From NCBI RefSeq assembly GCF_030818895.1, contig NZ_JAUTBA010000001.1, forward strand, positions 4,154,001 to 4,218,000: 64,000 nucleotides of DNA, in the 5' to 3' direction. Position numbers and translations under genes: made by a program. The first letter of the stretch is position 1, and each line of letters starts with the position of its first letter. The notes under the pieces were generated by a model. That model was not told the origin of the DNA. It ran no database searches and saw only the letters and a program-made list of their open reading frames with translations. The stretch is from Sphingobacterium zeae (GTDB lineage: Bacteria; Bacteroidota; Bacteroidia; Sphingobacteriales; Sphingobacteriaceae). Of the stretch, positions 53,060 to 64,000 are shown piece after piece.

Positions 53060-55201
53060 TTATTGATTTGCGTTAATAGTATTATCAGCTACCTTCGGCG
53101 CTGCCTTTATATCTGTTCCAAGTCGCTGCAAGTATGCAATTACGGCTACAATCTCACGATCAGCTAACACATTCACTTGATTTTGTTTCAGATCATCAGC
53201 AATTTTTTGCGCTTGCTTAGTAAGATCCTGTTCAGCCTGTTCAATTTCAGCATCGGTATATGGAATACCCAATTTGCGCAATGCTTTCATTTTATCCTGC
53301 AGAATAGAATTGTCCAATTTCTGATCGATCAGCCATGGATAAGTTGGCATGATACTTCCAGGAGAAGTAATTGTTGGATCCATCAAGTGGTCAAAGTGCC
53401 ATTTGTTCGGATATTTCCCTCCGATCCGGTGCAGATCCGGTCCAGTCCGCTTCGAGCCCCATAAAAATGGTGTATCGTAAACAAACTCACCAGCTTTACT
53501 ATATTCACCATACCGCGCTGTTTCTGACCTAAACGGACGGATCGTCTGTGTATGACAATTAACACAGCCTTCCCTAACATACAGATCCCGTCCTTGCAAT
53601 TCCAATGCTGTATAAGGTTTTACACTCGCAATCGTTGGAACGTTTTTAGAAATTGTAAAAGTCGGCACCATCTCCACCATACCCCCGATGAGGATGGCAA
53701 TTAGCGCTAACACCATAAATAAAATTGGCTTACGTTCAAGGCGACGGTGTTGCGACTGTTCGTTTACCTGAACCGGCAATAATGCAGGTGCTTCCGCTGG
53801 TTCATTGGCCAGAAGCTTTCCGCCTTTCATCGTTTTGATCAAGTTGAACGTCATCAAGAACACACCAGACAGATAAAGAGCCCCACCTAACGCACGCATC
53901 ATGTGCATCGGCAGAATTTCTAATGTCGTCGCAAGGAAGTTTGGATATTTCAAAACGCCCTCTGGTGTGAATTCTTTCCACATTAAACCTTGCACTACAG
54001 CAGCCCAATACATTGGGATTGCATAGAACAAAATACCCAGTGTACCAATCCAAAAGTGAGTTGATGCCAGCTTTTTAGAGTATAGTTCCGTTTTATAAAT
54101 ACGAGGTATCAACCAGTACAAAATTCCAAAAGTCATAAATCCGTTCCATCCCAATGCCCCCACGTGCACGTGTGCTACAATCCAATCGGTAAAGTGAGCA
54201 ATTGCATTAACTTGTTTCAAGGACAACATAGGCCCCTCGAAAGTTGCCATCCCATAACAGGTAAGTGCCACCACCATGAATTTTAACATCGGTTCTGTCC
54301 GCACCTTATCCCATGCACCCCGTAAAGTGAGCAGACCATTGATCATACCACCCCAACTTGGAGCAATCAACATAATTGAAAACACGACTCCTAAAGACTG
54401 TACCCAACCCGGTAGTGCCGTATATAACAAATGGTGAGGACCTGCCCAGATATAGATAAAGATTAAAGACCAAAAGTGAAGAATACTTAATTTATACGAG
54501 TAAACCGGACGGTTGGCCATTTTAGGAAGAAAATAATACATCATTCCCAGATAGGGAGTCGTCAAGAAAAAGGCTACTGCATTGTGTCCATACCACCATT
54601 GTACAAGGGCATCCTGTACACCTTTATACACATAGTAACTTTTCCAGCCCGCTACAGGCAATTGAATGGAGTTAACAATGTGCAAAACAGCGACTGTAAC
54701 AAACGTGGCAATATAGAACCAAACTGCGACATACATATGGCGTTCGCGTCGTTTGATAATAGTGCCGAACATATTGATACCAAATACAACCCAAATTAGG
54801 GTAATAGCGATATCAATTGGCCATTCCATTTCGGCATACTCATGGCTTGAAGTAAGCCCCAGTGGAAGTGTAATAGCCGAGGCAACAATAATCAATTGCC
54901 AACCCCAAAAATGGAGCTTACTCAAAGCATCACTGAACATTCTTGCTTTAAGCACCCGCTGCAAGGAGTAGTATACTCCCATAAAAATACCATTACCTAC
55001 GAAAGCAAAAATAACCGCATTGGTATGTACAGGACGTACACGGCCAAATGTTGTAAATTGCAATCCAAAGTTCATCTGAGGCCAAACAAGCTGAGTCGCC
55101 ACAAGCAATCCTATGGTCATACCAACTATCCCCCAAATAATGGTAGCGATTCCGAAATTTCTGACAATCTTATTGTCGTAATTAAATTGCTCTAACTGCA
55201 T
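53060..55201 (-). CDS. ccoNO: Fused cbb3 oxidase subunits I and II (CcoNO)
   Basis: A 713-residue fusion of the haem-copper catalytic subunit CcoN and the monohaem subunit CcoO. The CcoN part (about 1-470) has twelve helices. Metal ligands include RPVHTNAVIFAFVGNG, WWYGHNAVAFFL and AGPHHLLYTA (CuB region), and IVAHVHVGALGWNG (haem ligands). The CcoO part (about 500-713) has a membrane helix, CVNCHTQTIRPFRSE with its CxxCH, and PGSIMPTYPWL with the Met ligand. The enzyme reduces oxygen at low pressure and pumps protons. It heads the operon. Fusion of the two is common in Bacteroidota. Two candidate Crp/Fnr sites lie upstream. Confidence 0.95.
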   Translation of the reverse strand: MQLEQFNYDNKIVRNFGIATIIWGIVGMTIGLLVATQLVWPQMNFGLQFTTFGRVRPVHTNAVIFAFVGNGIFMGVYYSLQRVLKARMFSDALSKLHFWGWQLIIVASAITLPLGLTSSHEYAEMEWPIDIAITLIWVVFGINMFGTIIKRRERHMYVAVWFYIATFVTVAVLHIVNSIQLPVAGWKSYYVYKGVQDALVQWWYGHNAVAFFLTTPYLGMMYYFLPKMANRPVYSYKLSILHFWSLIFIYIWAGPHHLLYTALPGWVQSLGVVFSIMLIAPSWGGMINGLLTLRGAWDKVRTEPMLKFMVVALTCYGMATFEGPMLSLKQVNAIAHFTDWIVAHVHVGALGWNGFMTFGILYWLIPRIYKTELYSKKLASTHFWIGTLGILFYAIPMYWAAVVQGLMWKEFTPEGVLKYPNFLATTLEILPMHMMRALGGALYLSGVFLMTFNLIKTMKGGKLLANEPAEAPALLPVQVNEQSQHRRLERKPILFMVLALIAILIGGMVEMVPTFTISKNVPTIASVKPYTALELQGRDLYVREGCVNCHTQTIRPFRSETARYGEYSKAGEFVYDTPFLWGSKRTGPDLHRIGGKYPNKWHFDHLMDPTITSPGSIMPTYPWLIDQKLDNSILQDKMKALRKLGIPYTDAEIEQAEQDLTKQAQKIADDLKQNQVNVLADREIVAVIAYLQRLGTDIKAAPKVADNTINANQ

Positions 55202-55224
55202 TACTTAAATTGTTGATTCTGCTT

Positions 55225-55232
55225 CAAAAGTA
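55225..55232 (-). promoter_or_regulatory. Candidate -7 box of the cbb3 operon
   Basis: Read on the minus strand, TACTTTTG fits TAnnTTTG exactly, 23 bp before the ccoNO start. A TTG lies 15 bp further upstream, closer than the usual 19-21, which would suit a promoter that needs an activator. Confidence 0.5.
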
Positions 55233-55272
55233 AGCAGCATTTTATGACAATCTAATGATGCACAATGCGTAC

Positions 55273-55294
55273 AAAAGTGATGTGCATCACTTTT
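55273..55294. promoter_or_regulatory. Crp/Fnr-like inverted repeat, proximal
   Basis: Perfect AAAAGTGAT-GTGC-ATCACTTTT, arms of 9 bp with a 4-base spacer. GTGATnnnnATCAC is close to the Fnr/Crp consensus. Its centre is about 63 bp upstream of the predicted transcription start, the usual place for a class I activator. Confidence 0.7.
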
Positions 55295-55401
55295 AGCTTA
55301 ATCTCGGCTTTTGCTTCGTTTCTACAATTTACAACTGAATGTAAGTAAGTTATCAAAAATAAAAGTGGTGAACCTGTGTTCCTATAATTAATCGTGAAGT
55401 C

Positions 55402-55423
55402 AAAAGTGATGCTAATCACTTTT
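55402..55423. promoter_or_regulatory. Crp/Fnr-like inverted repeat, distal
   Basis: Perfect AAAAGTGAT-GCTA-ATCACTTTT, the same 9-bp arms as the proximal site, 129 bp further from ccoNO. Only the central four bases differ. Confidence 0.65.
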
Positions 55424-55885
55424 CTAACCTTGCAGCTAGATCTTTTAATATAAGTCAACCTATTATTACGGCCAAAAAAGGTTGTTGTTTCCTTAAGACA
55501 ATAAAAAGGAGGGGTATCAAATTTATGGTGGCTTAAATTGACTGCTGCCGGCCAGCCTACAATCATTGATAACGATCCATAGTAGCGTAGCCATTATCGT
55601 GATTCCAAAGTAAACACTATTGACGAAAGCGATGATGAAACGGTTCTTGTATATAGGCAATAATTGATGGAAACAGCAAGATACAAAAAAGACGGATACA
55701 TGGATGGTGGTAGGCCATATCGGTAAAGCCTCCAAATTTACTCATTACAAGAAATAGCAATGACAATAGAATATAGAAAGAGTATCGCCACTGGTCCAGA
55801 ATCAGGTAAGGATGGGAAAGGAACATGGCAGATGGATACCCTCCGATGGACCGGCCTCACCGACGGTCGGCGGCAGCATACAAAC
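55424..55885. other. Region between cbb3 promoter and rRNA operon
   Basis: No intact gene. Two minus-strand frames, 55617-55826 and 55523-55735, both read as hydrophobic membrane sequence and are offset by one base. They may be remains of a small membrane protein. The rest is featureless. Confidence 0.4.
55523..55826 (-). pseudogene. Possible decayed small membrane-protein gene
   Basis: Upstream frame reads YSFYILLSLLFLVMSKFGGF and LFCILLFPSIIAYI; a one-base shift near 55640-55670 lets the second frame continue FIIAFVNSVYFGITIMATLL. Joined, this gives about 90-100 residues with three or four hydrophobic segments. No family is recognised. It could also be chance in AT-rich DNA. Confidence 0.25.
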
Positions 55886-55886
55886 G

Positions 55887-55920
55887 AAAGAAGCCCTTGA
55901 CTGTTTCCAGCAAGGGCTTC
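55887..55920 (-). terminator. Terminator of the rRNA operon
   Basis: Ten-bp perfect stem GAAGCCCTTG/CAAGGGCTTC with an 11-base loop, just after the 5S rRNA in transcription order, followed on the minus strand by CTTTCGTTT. Confidence 0.8.
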
Positions 55921-55930
55921 CGTGTAAAAA

Positions 55931-56039
55931 AAGGCACCGACCTACTCTCCCACCTGTTACGGCAATACCATCGGCTCTGGCGGGCTTGACTGCTCTGTTC
56001 GGAATGGGAAGAGGTAGACACCGCCGATATAGGCACCTA
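55931..56039 (-). rRNA. rrf: 5S ribosomal RNA
   Basis: About 109 nt. On the minus strand it runs AGGTGCCTATATCGGCGGTG to AGAGTAGGTCGGTGCCTT, with the 5S core CCCATTCCGAACAGAG. The terminal helix GGTGCC/GGTGCC-type pairing defines the ends to within a few bases. Confidence 0.95.
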
Positions 56040-56167
56040 AAAATCTTTATTGGCTGATCTATGATATCCATATCATGTGATCCATGCCAAATGACATATA
56101 TACTGAAAGAGTTACGTTTCTGTCTGTTTCAAAAATTAAAGAGGAAGACAACAGTGTCTGTCTGCTT

Positions 56168-59048
<2,881 letters not shown>

Positions 59049-59275
59049 ACCGGCATAGCCTTTTGCTACTATGCGGCTGCTTTTGATATATATACCCGTA
59101 TGCTACGTAAAGATTCGTTCGGCCTGGACCGAGGGTCTCCTCTCTACATCGAACACATACACGTATTGTCTCTATACTGTTGTCTTCTCTTGTAATTTTT
59201 TTTCTCTTTCAATATGTCAAAGAACTCTTTTTCCGGTATAGTTGAAGTATATCTTTTATACTTCCCCGGAGATGT

Positions 59276-59348
59276 GGAGAATAACGGATTCGAACCGTTG
59301 ACCCCCTGCGTGCAAGGCAGGTGCTCTAGCCAGCTGAGCTAATTCCCC
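59276..59348 (-). tRNA. tRNA-Ala (TGC anticodon)
   Basis: Seventy-three nt in the rRNA spacer. Acceptor GGGGAAT/ATTCTCC, anticodon loop CTTGCAC (TGC), T-arm ACGGTTCGAATCCGT. Confidence 0.96.
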
Positions 59349-59359
59349 TTAACTTTTCG

Positions 59360-59433
59360 TAGTCCCGAGCAGATTTGAACTGCTGACCCCTACATTATCA
59401 GTGTAGTGCTCTAACCAACTGAGCTACGGGACT
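59360..59433 (-). tRNA. tRNA-Ile (GAT anticodon)
   Basis: Seventy-four nt in the rRNA spacer, between 16S and tRNA-Ala. Acceptor AGTCCCG/CGGGACT, anticodon loop CTGATAA (GAT), T-arm GCAGTTCAAATCTGC. Confidence 0.96.
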
Positions 59434-59555
59434 AGCTATTTCCTGTTCATCTATCTCTCTCGGTCCTGCTCCCTTCGGGGCGGGCACTTTCTTCTGATGT
59501 TTTTTTTCTTCTTATTCAATCATATGTAACGTGACGAGTACCGATCCGCGATACT

Positions 59556-61090
<1,535 letters not shown>

Positions 61091-61332
61091 AAATGAAGTT
61101 TTTGATTCCAACTATTTATAAATAATCAGAATTCTTTTTTTATATCTCTGATCTTGGATCGAATGGAACAATTACTTGAATTTGTTCATGACTTTCGTTT
61201 GTCTACTCGTCACGCTTACATGATTGTGTTTTCTTAAAGAACTTTGTCGCTTCAACTTCCGTATCCGCTATATTCCGATGGCATTGCGCCGTCTTTATCT
61301 TTTTTGTTTTCCCTCCGTTTCAGTTGGGACTG
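61091..61332 (-). other. rRNA operon leader
   Basis: About 240 nt of leader RNA between promoter P1 and the 16S 5' end. AT-rich with pyrimidine tracts. Likely to hold antitermination and processing signals, but none was identified with confidence. Confidence 0.5.
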
Positions 61333-61363
61333 CAAAGGTAGAAATCTTTTCTGAACTTCCAAA
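61333..61363 (-). promoter_or_regulatory. rRNA promoter P1
   Basis: On the minus strand TTTG (61363-61360), then 19 bases, then TACCTTTG (61340-61333): an exact match to the Bacteroidota -33 TTTG / -7 TAnnTTTG promoter. Confidence 0.8.
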
Positions 61364-61481
61364 AACTTTTTGAAGTTTTTTTCTTTTCTTTTTTTCGATT
61401 TCCGCGTTTAACTCACATTAAACCCTTCTTTTTTCAAGGTTTCTTCTCTCGAAGCAACCGTTCCTCCCTTGCGGAGTGGTG

Positions 61482-61513
61482 CAAAGATAGGAAGTTTACA
61501 AACAAACTTCCAA
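61482..61513 (-). promoter_or_regulatory. rRNA promoter P2
   Basis: TATCTTTG (61489-61482 on the minus strand) with TTG (61513-61511) 21 bases upstream. It sits 149 bp upstream of P1 and shares its TTGGAAG-type upstream bases. Tandem rRNA promoters are common. Confidence 0.6.
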
Positions 61514-61652
61514 GCCTTTTGTTCTTATTTATTTCATTTTGGGCATAACTACCTGGAAGGATGGGAGATTCTTTTTCATATGGGGTCTCCCGGAGCGATA
61601 TTGCAGGGACGGATGGCCGGTGAAAGGTTCTGCGGGCAGGGGACTACAGCGA

Positions 61653-61733
61653 GGTATCTTTCACAGGTTGTATGCAGCAGGCAGCGCCGAGCTAAACGTA
61701 AACGGCCTGCCGAATTGGTCGTATAGGGCAGCC
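61653..61733 (+). repeat. Diverged direct repeat, copy 1
   Basis: About 80 bp sharing the core CAGGCAGCGCCGAGCT and AATGTAAACGGCC-like sequence with 61807-61886. Differences are scattered base changes plus a few short indels. Confidence 0.65.
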
Positions 61734-61806
61734 GGCAGCTGTGCTATCACGGAATGACTGCAGAAGTCGAAGTATGTGGAAAGGCACACCGCCGGGGCTC
61801 ATGTCC

Positions 61807-61886
61807 GGTATCTTGCCCAGGTTGTATGCTGCAGGCAGCGCCGAGCTGAATGTAAACGGCCGCAAACATGGTCGTATCGGGCGGCC
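61807..61886 (+). repeat. Diverged direct repeat, copy 2
   Basis: Partner of 61653-61733. The shared core is GCAGGCAGCGCCGAGCT, with GGTCGTAT and GGGC at the end. Confidence 0.65.
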
Positions 61887-61917
61887 AATGCAGGGCATTT
61901 AAACCTACATCATATCA

Positions 61918-61950
61918 TAGGTTAGTTTAGGGTTTAGTTAGGGTTAGTTT
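61918..61950 (+). repeat. Short TTAGG/TTTAGG-type tandem repeats
   Basis: Irregular repeats of GGTTTAG and GGTTAG units (TTAGTTTAGGG, TTTAGTTAGGG, TTAGTTTAGG). Not a regular array. Confidence 0.6.
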
Positions 61951-61983
61951 AGGTTTAGTATAGGTATAAGCTATACTAAACCT
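61951..61983. repeat. Perfect 13-bp inverted repeat
   Basis: AGGTTTAGTATAG (61951-61963) pairs with CTATACTAAACCT (61971-61983) around a 7-base loop. Similarity extends outward imperfectly into the tandem repeats. No T run follows, so it is not a standard terminator. Confidence 0.75.
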
Positions 61984-62149
61984 AACTTAAGGCTAAGCTA
62001 TAGGGAAACAAAAACTATACTAAGGGATAAGAAGGTGGTAACGGTGTATTGCGTAACATGCCTGCTACAGAGTAATAATGCAAGCATATAAAAAGGCTTA
62101 TATATATATTTTTATGTAGATTTATCTTTTTAAAATAACCAACAAAGCG

Positions 62150-63172
62150 ATGAGCAGAACTACCCTGAAAGATATAGCATTGGCACTCAATATTTCTGTT
62201 TCTACTGTTTCCAAAGCATTATCGGAAAGTTATGAAATAAGTGAAGCCACTAAAAAGATCGTTCAGGAATATGCCAAAAAGCATAATTTCCAACCAAATA
62301 AGTTGGCAAGAAGCTTAAAAATAGGAAAGTCCAACACCATAGGAGTTATCGTATCCAATATCAGCAATACATTCGTTTCACAAATTTTGGATGGGATCCA
62401 AATAGCCTCTCAGCAAACCGTGTATGATGTTATCTTCATGCAAAGCCGGGAAGACGAACGGATTGAGAAAAATTGTATTGACGTCTTGCGTATGCGTGGA
62501 ATTGATGGCTTAATGATAGCTCCGGTATCTTCAGATTCAAATATTGATGAACTAAAAGCATTGATAAAATCTCAGATACCAGTTGTTATCTTTGATCGTA
62601 TCAACCACCAGCTTGATACATTTAAGGTGGGTGTCAATAATTTTCAAGGCGCCTACAATGCCACAAAGCATCTCACCGAGCAGGGTAAAAAAAGTATATT
62701 GCATATTACGGGAAAGAACTTGGGTGTGGCAACCGAACGGTTAAATGGCTTTATATCTGCTTTATCAGACGCGGGAATTCCTTTTGATAATAAACACCAT
62801 ATTGAATGTAGTTTGAATAACACCAAAGATATAGACCAAACAATCCGAGAAGTTTTGCTAAAAGAATGTATTGAAAACAAAAATATCGATGCAATTTTCG
62901 GTGCTACAGATGTTATTACAACCCGGACGTTGGGTATTTTGGCCGATCTTCAGATCCAGGTTCCTTCTGAGGTAGCTGTAATTGGCTTTTCAAATACACA
63001 AATTGCAGCTTCATTAAATCCGGCACTATCCACAGTTGTACAGCCGGCAATAGAAATTGGGGAACTAGCGACAAACAAACTAATCGCCACAATTAATCAA
63101 ACAAGACCAATACATGAATTTGAAACGATTGAGCTCCCGACACAGCTTATTATTCGCAAATCTTCCCTATAA
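62150..63172 (+). CDS. LacI-family transcriptional regulator
   Basis: A 340-residue LacI/GalR repressor. The N-terminal helix-turn-helix is TLKDIALALNISVSTVSKAL, followed by the hinge helix PNKLARSLKIGKSNTIGV. The effector-binding part is a class I periplasmic-binding-like fold (GVIVSNISNTFVSQILDGIQ and FSNTQIAASLNPALSTVVQP). The sugar ligand is not readable. The convergent mannonate dehydratase gene suggests a role in hexuronate use, but a target further left or right is equally possible. Confidence 0.9.
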   Translation: MSRTTLKDIALALNISVSTVSKALSESYEISEATKKIVQEYAKKHNFQPNKLARSLKIGKSNTIGVIVSNISNTFVSQILDGIQIASQQTVYDVIFMQSREDERIEKNCIDVLRMRGIDGLMIAPVSSDSNIDELKALIKSQIPVVIFDRINHQLDTFKVGVNNFQGAYNATKHLTEQGKKSILHITGKNLGVATERLNGFISALSDAGIPFDNKHHIECSLNNTKDIDQTIREVLLKECIENKNIDAIFGATDVITTRTLGILADLQIQVPSEVAVIGFSNTQIAASLNPALSTVVQPAIEIGELATNKLIATINQTRPIHEFETIELPTQLIIRKSSL

Positions 63173-63312
63173 TGTTTGCCATTATAGTGTTTGTCCACAT
63201 AATTAAAATAAAAGTAGGAAAATAAGAGGTAAGCGCCCCTATTTTCCGACTGTCATTGCGTCTGATCTAAATTACCGCATAAGATCGCTAATCTTTACGT
63301 GAATTATTGGCA

Positions 63313-63999
63313 TCATTCACCAATAATACCATATTCTAAACCCCGCAATTCAGCTAGCCCTCTCAGTCTTCCAATCGCAGAGTATCCGGGATTTGTCACC
63401 TTATTTAGGTCATCCAGCATTTGATGACCATGATCTGGCCTGAATGGAATAGCTATCGACCTCACTTGGTTTTCAGCAACCAATATCTTCATAATTTTAT
63501 ACATATTGACATCACCATCCAAATGGTCTGCTTCGTAAAAACTCCCGATTGCATCCTTCTTTACATTACGTAAGTGAACAAAGTTTACACGCCCTTTGAT
63601 TTTTTCTAGGATAGCTGGCAAATCGTTTGTCTGACTGGCACCCAATGATCCTGTGCAGAAACAAACACCATTGAATTGCTGTGGAACTGCATGCAGAAAG
63701 TAGTCAAAATCTTCGCCGTTACTGGCAATGCGTGGTAAACCTAAAATAGGATACGGTGGATCATCCGGATGGATGGTCATACATATACCGTTCTCCTCAC
63801 AAGCTGATGCAATACCCTGAAGGAAATAGATTAAATTATTGCGTAGACCTTCTTTTCCAATATGTTTATAGGTATTAAGGCTCGCTTTCAATGCGTCCAA
63901 TTCCACACTTTTTTCTCCGGGGATTCCCATTAAAACAACATTTGCCAATTCCTGCTTTTGCTGTTCAGAAATCTCATCATATCGTAAAGTCGCCTGTTT
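63313..63999 (-). CDS. uxuA: Mannonate dehydratase, C-terminal part (runs off the window)
   Basis: The last 228 residues of UxuA, which dehydrates D-mannonate to 2-keto-3-deoxygluconate in glucuronate breakdown. The frame stays open to the window end, so the true start lies beyond it. Family features are ICMTIHPDDPPYPILGLPRI, the metal-site HLRNVKKDAIGSFYEADHLD, and PFRPDHGHQMLDD, with conserved His and Cys (VCFCTGSLGA) ligands. The C-terminus LRGLAELRGLEYGI is also typical. It converges with the LacI gene. Confidence 0.92.
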   Translation of the reverse strand, partial: KQATLRYDEISEQQKQELANVVLMGIPGEKSVELDALKASLNTYKHIGKEGLRNNLIYFLQGIASACEENGICMTIHPDDPPYPILGLPRIASNGEDFDYFLHAVPQQFNGVCFCTGSLGASQTNDLPAILEKIKGRVNFVHLRNVKKDAIGSFYEADHLDGDVNMYKIMKILVAENQVRSIAIPFRPDHGHQMLDDLNKVTNPGYSAIGRLRGLAELRGLEYGIIGE

Positions 64000-64000
64000 G

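Larger units (their letters stand above)
61550..61916. other. GC-richer intergenic block upstream of the rRNA operon
   Basis: GC-richer than its flanks, with a pair of diverged direct repeats (61653-61733 and 61807-61886). Short open frames cross it in both directions but none has recognised motifs. Could be a decayed gene or a genomic repeat. Confidence 0.4.

Noticed and set aside
61469-61898. ORFs of 68-85 residues upstream of the rRNA operon
   Set aside because: They cover the rRNA promoter and the diverged repeats, and no frame is conserved between the two repeat copies in a convincing way.
61918-61950. Telomere-like TTTAGGG repeats
   Set aside because: The array is short and irregular, and lies inside a chromosome with genes on both sides.
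63217-63247. GGAAAATA/TATTTTCC hairpin between the LacI and uxuA genes as a terminator
   Set aside because: The stem is 8 bp with a long loop and is not followed by a T run on either strand.

Overview
The window reads as chromosome of a member of the Bacteroidota, most likely Sphingobacterium or a close relative in the Sphingobacteriaceae. Supporting signs are the TAnnTTTG-type -7 boxes (for example 1863-1870, 61333-61340, 61482-61489), the fused CcoNO subunit of a cbb3 oxidase, a Rho factor with a long charged N-terminal insert, and the content of GH127, GH97, FucP-type and SusB-like genes. The genus is an inference; the 16S gene at 59556-61090 would settle it.

Layout. 0-4 kb: a periplasmic OmpH/Skp chaperone, a TetR regulator, and a two-gene membrane iron-sulphur module (DsrM/HdrC-like plus HdrB-like). 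4.0-4.9 kb: a gene-free stretch with two related hairpin terminators. 4.9-9.3 kb: two convergent exported glycosidases (GH127 and GH97). 9.6-11.8 kb: DinB-like and SRPBCC genes, then a lipoprotein that resembles domains 1-3 of cholesterol-dependent cytolysins. 12-24.2 kb: tRNA-Leu, Ppx/GppA, PEP carboxylase, FUSC transporter, YpdA-like reductase, TetR, MurB, an ECF sigma factor, a b5-like protein, a PfkB kinase and three tRNA-Asn genes. 24.4-45 kb: mostly housekeeping (MgtE, Pgk, SppA, PssA, Rho, thymidine kinase, YbaB), a folK gene broken by one extra A, a sugar transporter with a sugar kinase, and an LpxH-like phosphoesterase. 45-55.2 kb: a large macroglobulin-like exported protein, cardiolipin synthase, and the cbb3 oxidase operon ccoNO-Q-P-G-H-safE. 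55.9-61.1 kb: a complete rRNA operon (16S-Ile-Ala-23S-5S) on the minus strand, with tandem promoters near 61.33 and 61.48 kb. 61.5-64 kb: a repeat-rich intergenic region, a LacI regulator, and the C-terminal part of mannonate dehydratase running off the end.

How it fits together. The cbb3 operon builds a high-affinity terminal oxidase. Two near-identical 22-bp inverted repeats upstream of it look like Crp/Fnr-family operators, and one sits about 63 bp upstream of the predicted start of transcription. The usual ccoI/ccoS copper-maturation genes are not beside it, because the rRNA operon lies there instead. The Hdr-like pair may feed electrons from a soluble donor to menaquinone. Several loci serve plant-polysaccharide or uronate use (GH127, GH97, FucP plus kinase, LacI plus UxuA). 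No CRISPR array, phage, transposase or integrative element was found. The most unusual items are the cytolysin-like lipoprotein, the operator pair upstream of ccoNO, the split Hdr module, the broken folK, and the 949-residue metalloprotease/propeller/barrel protein.
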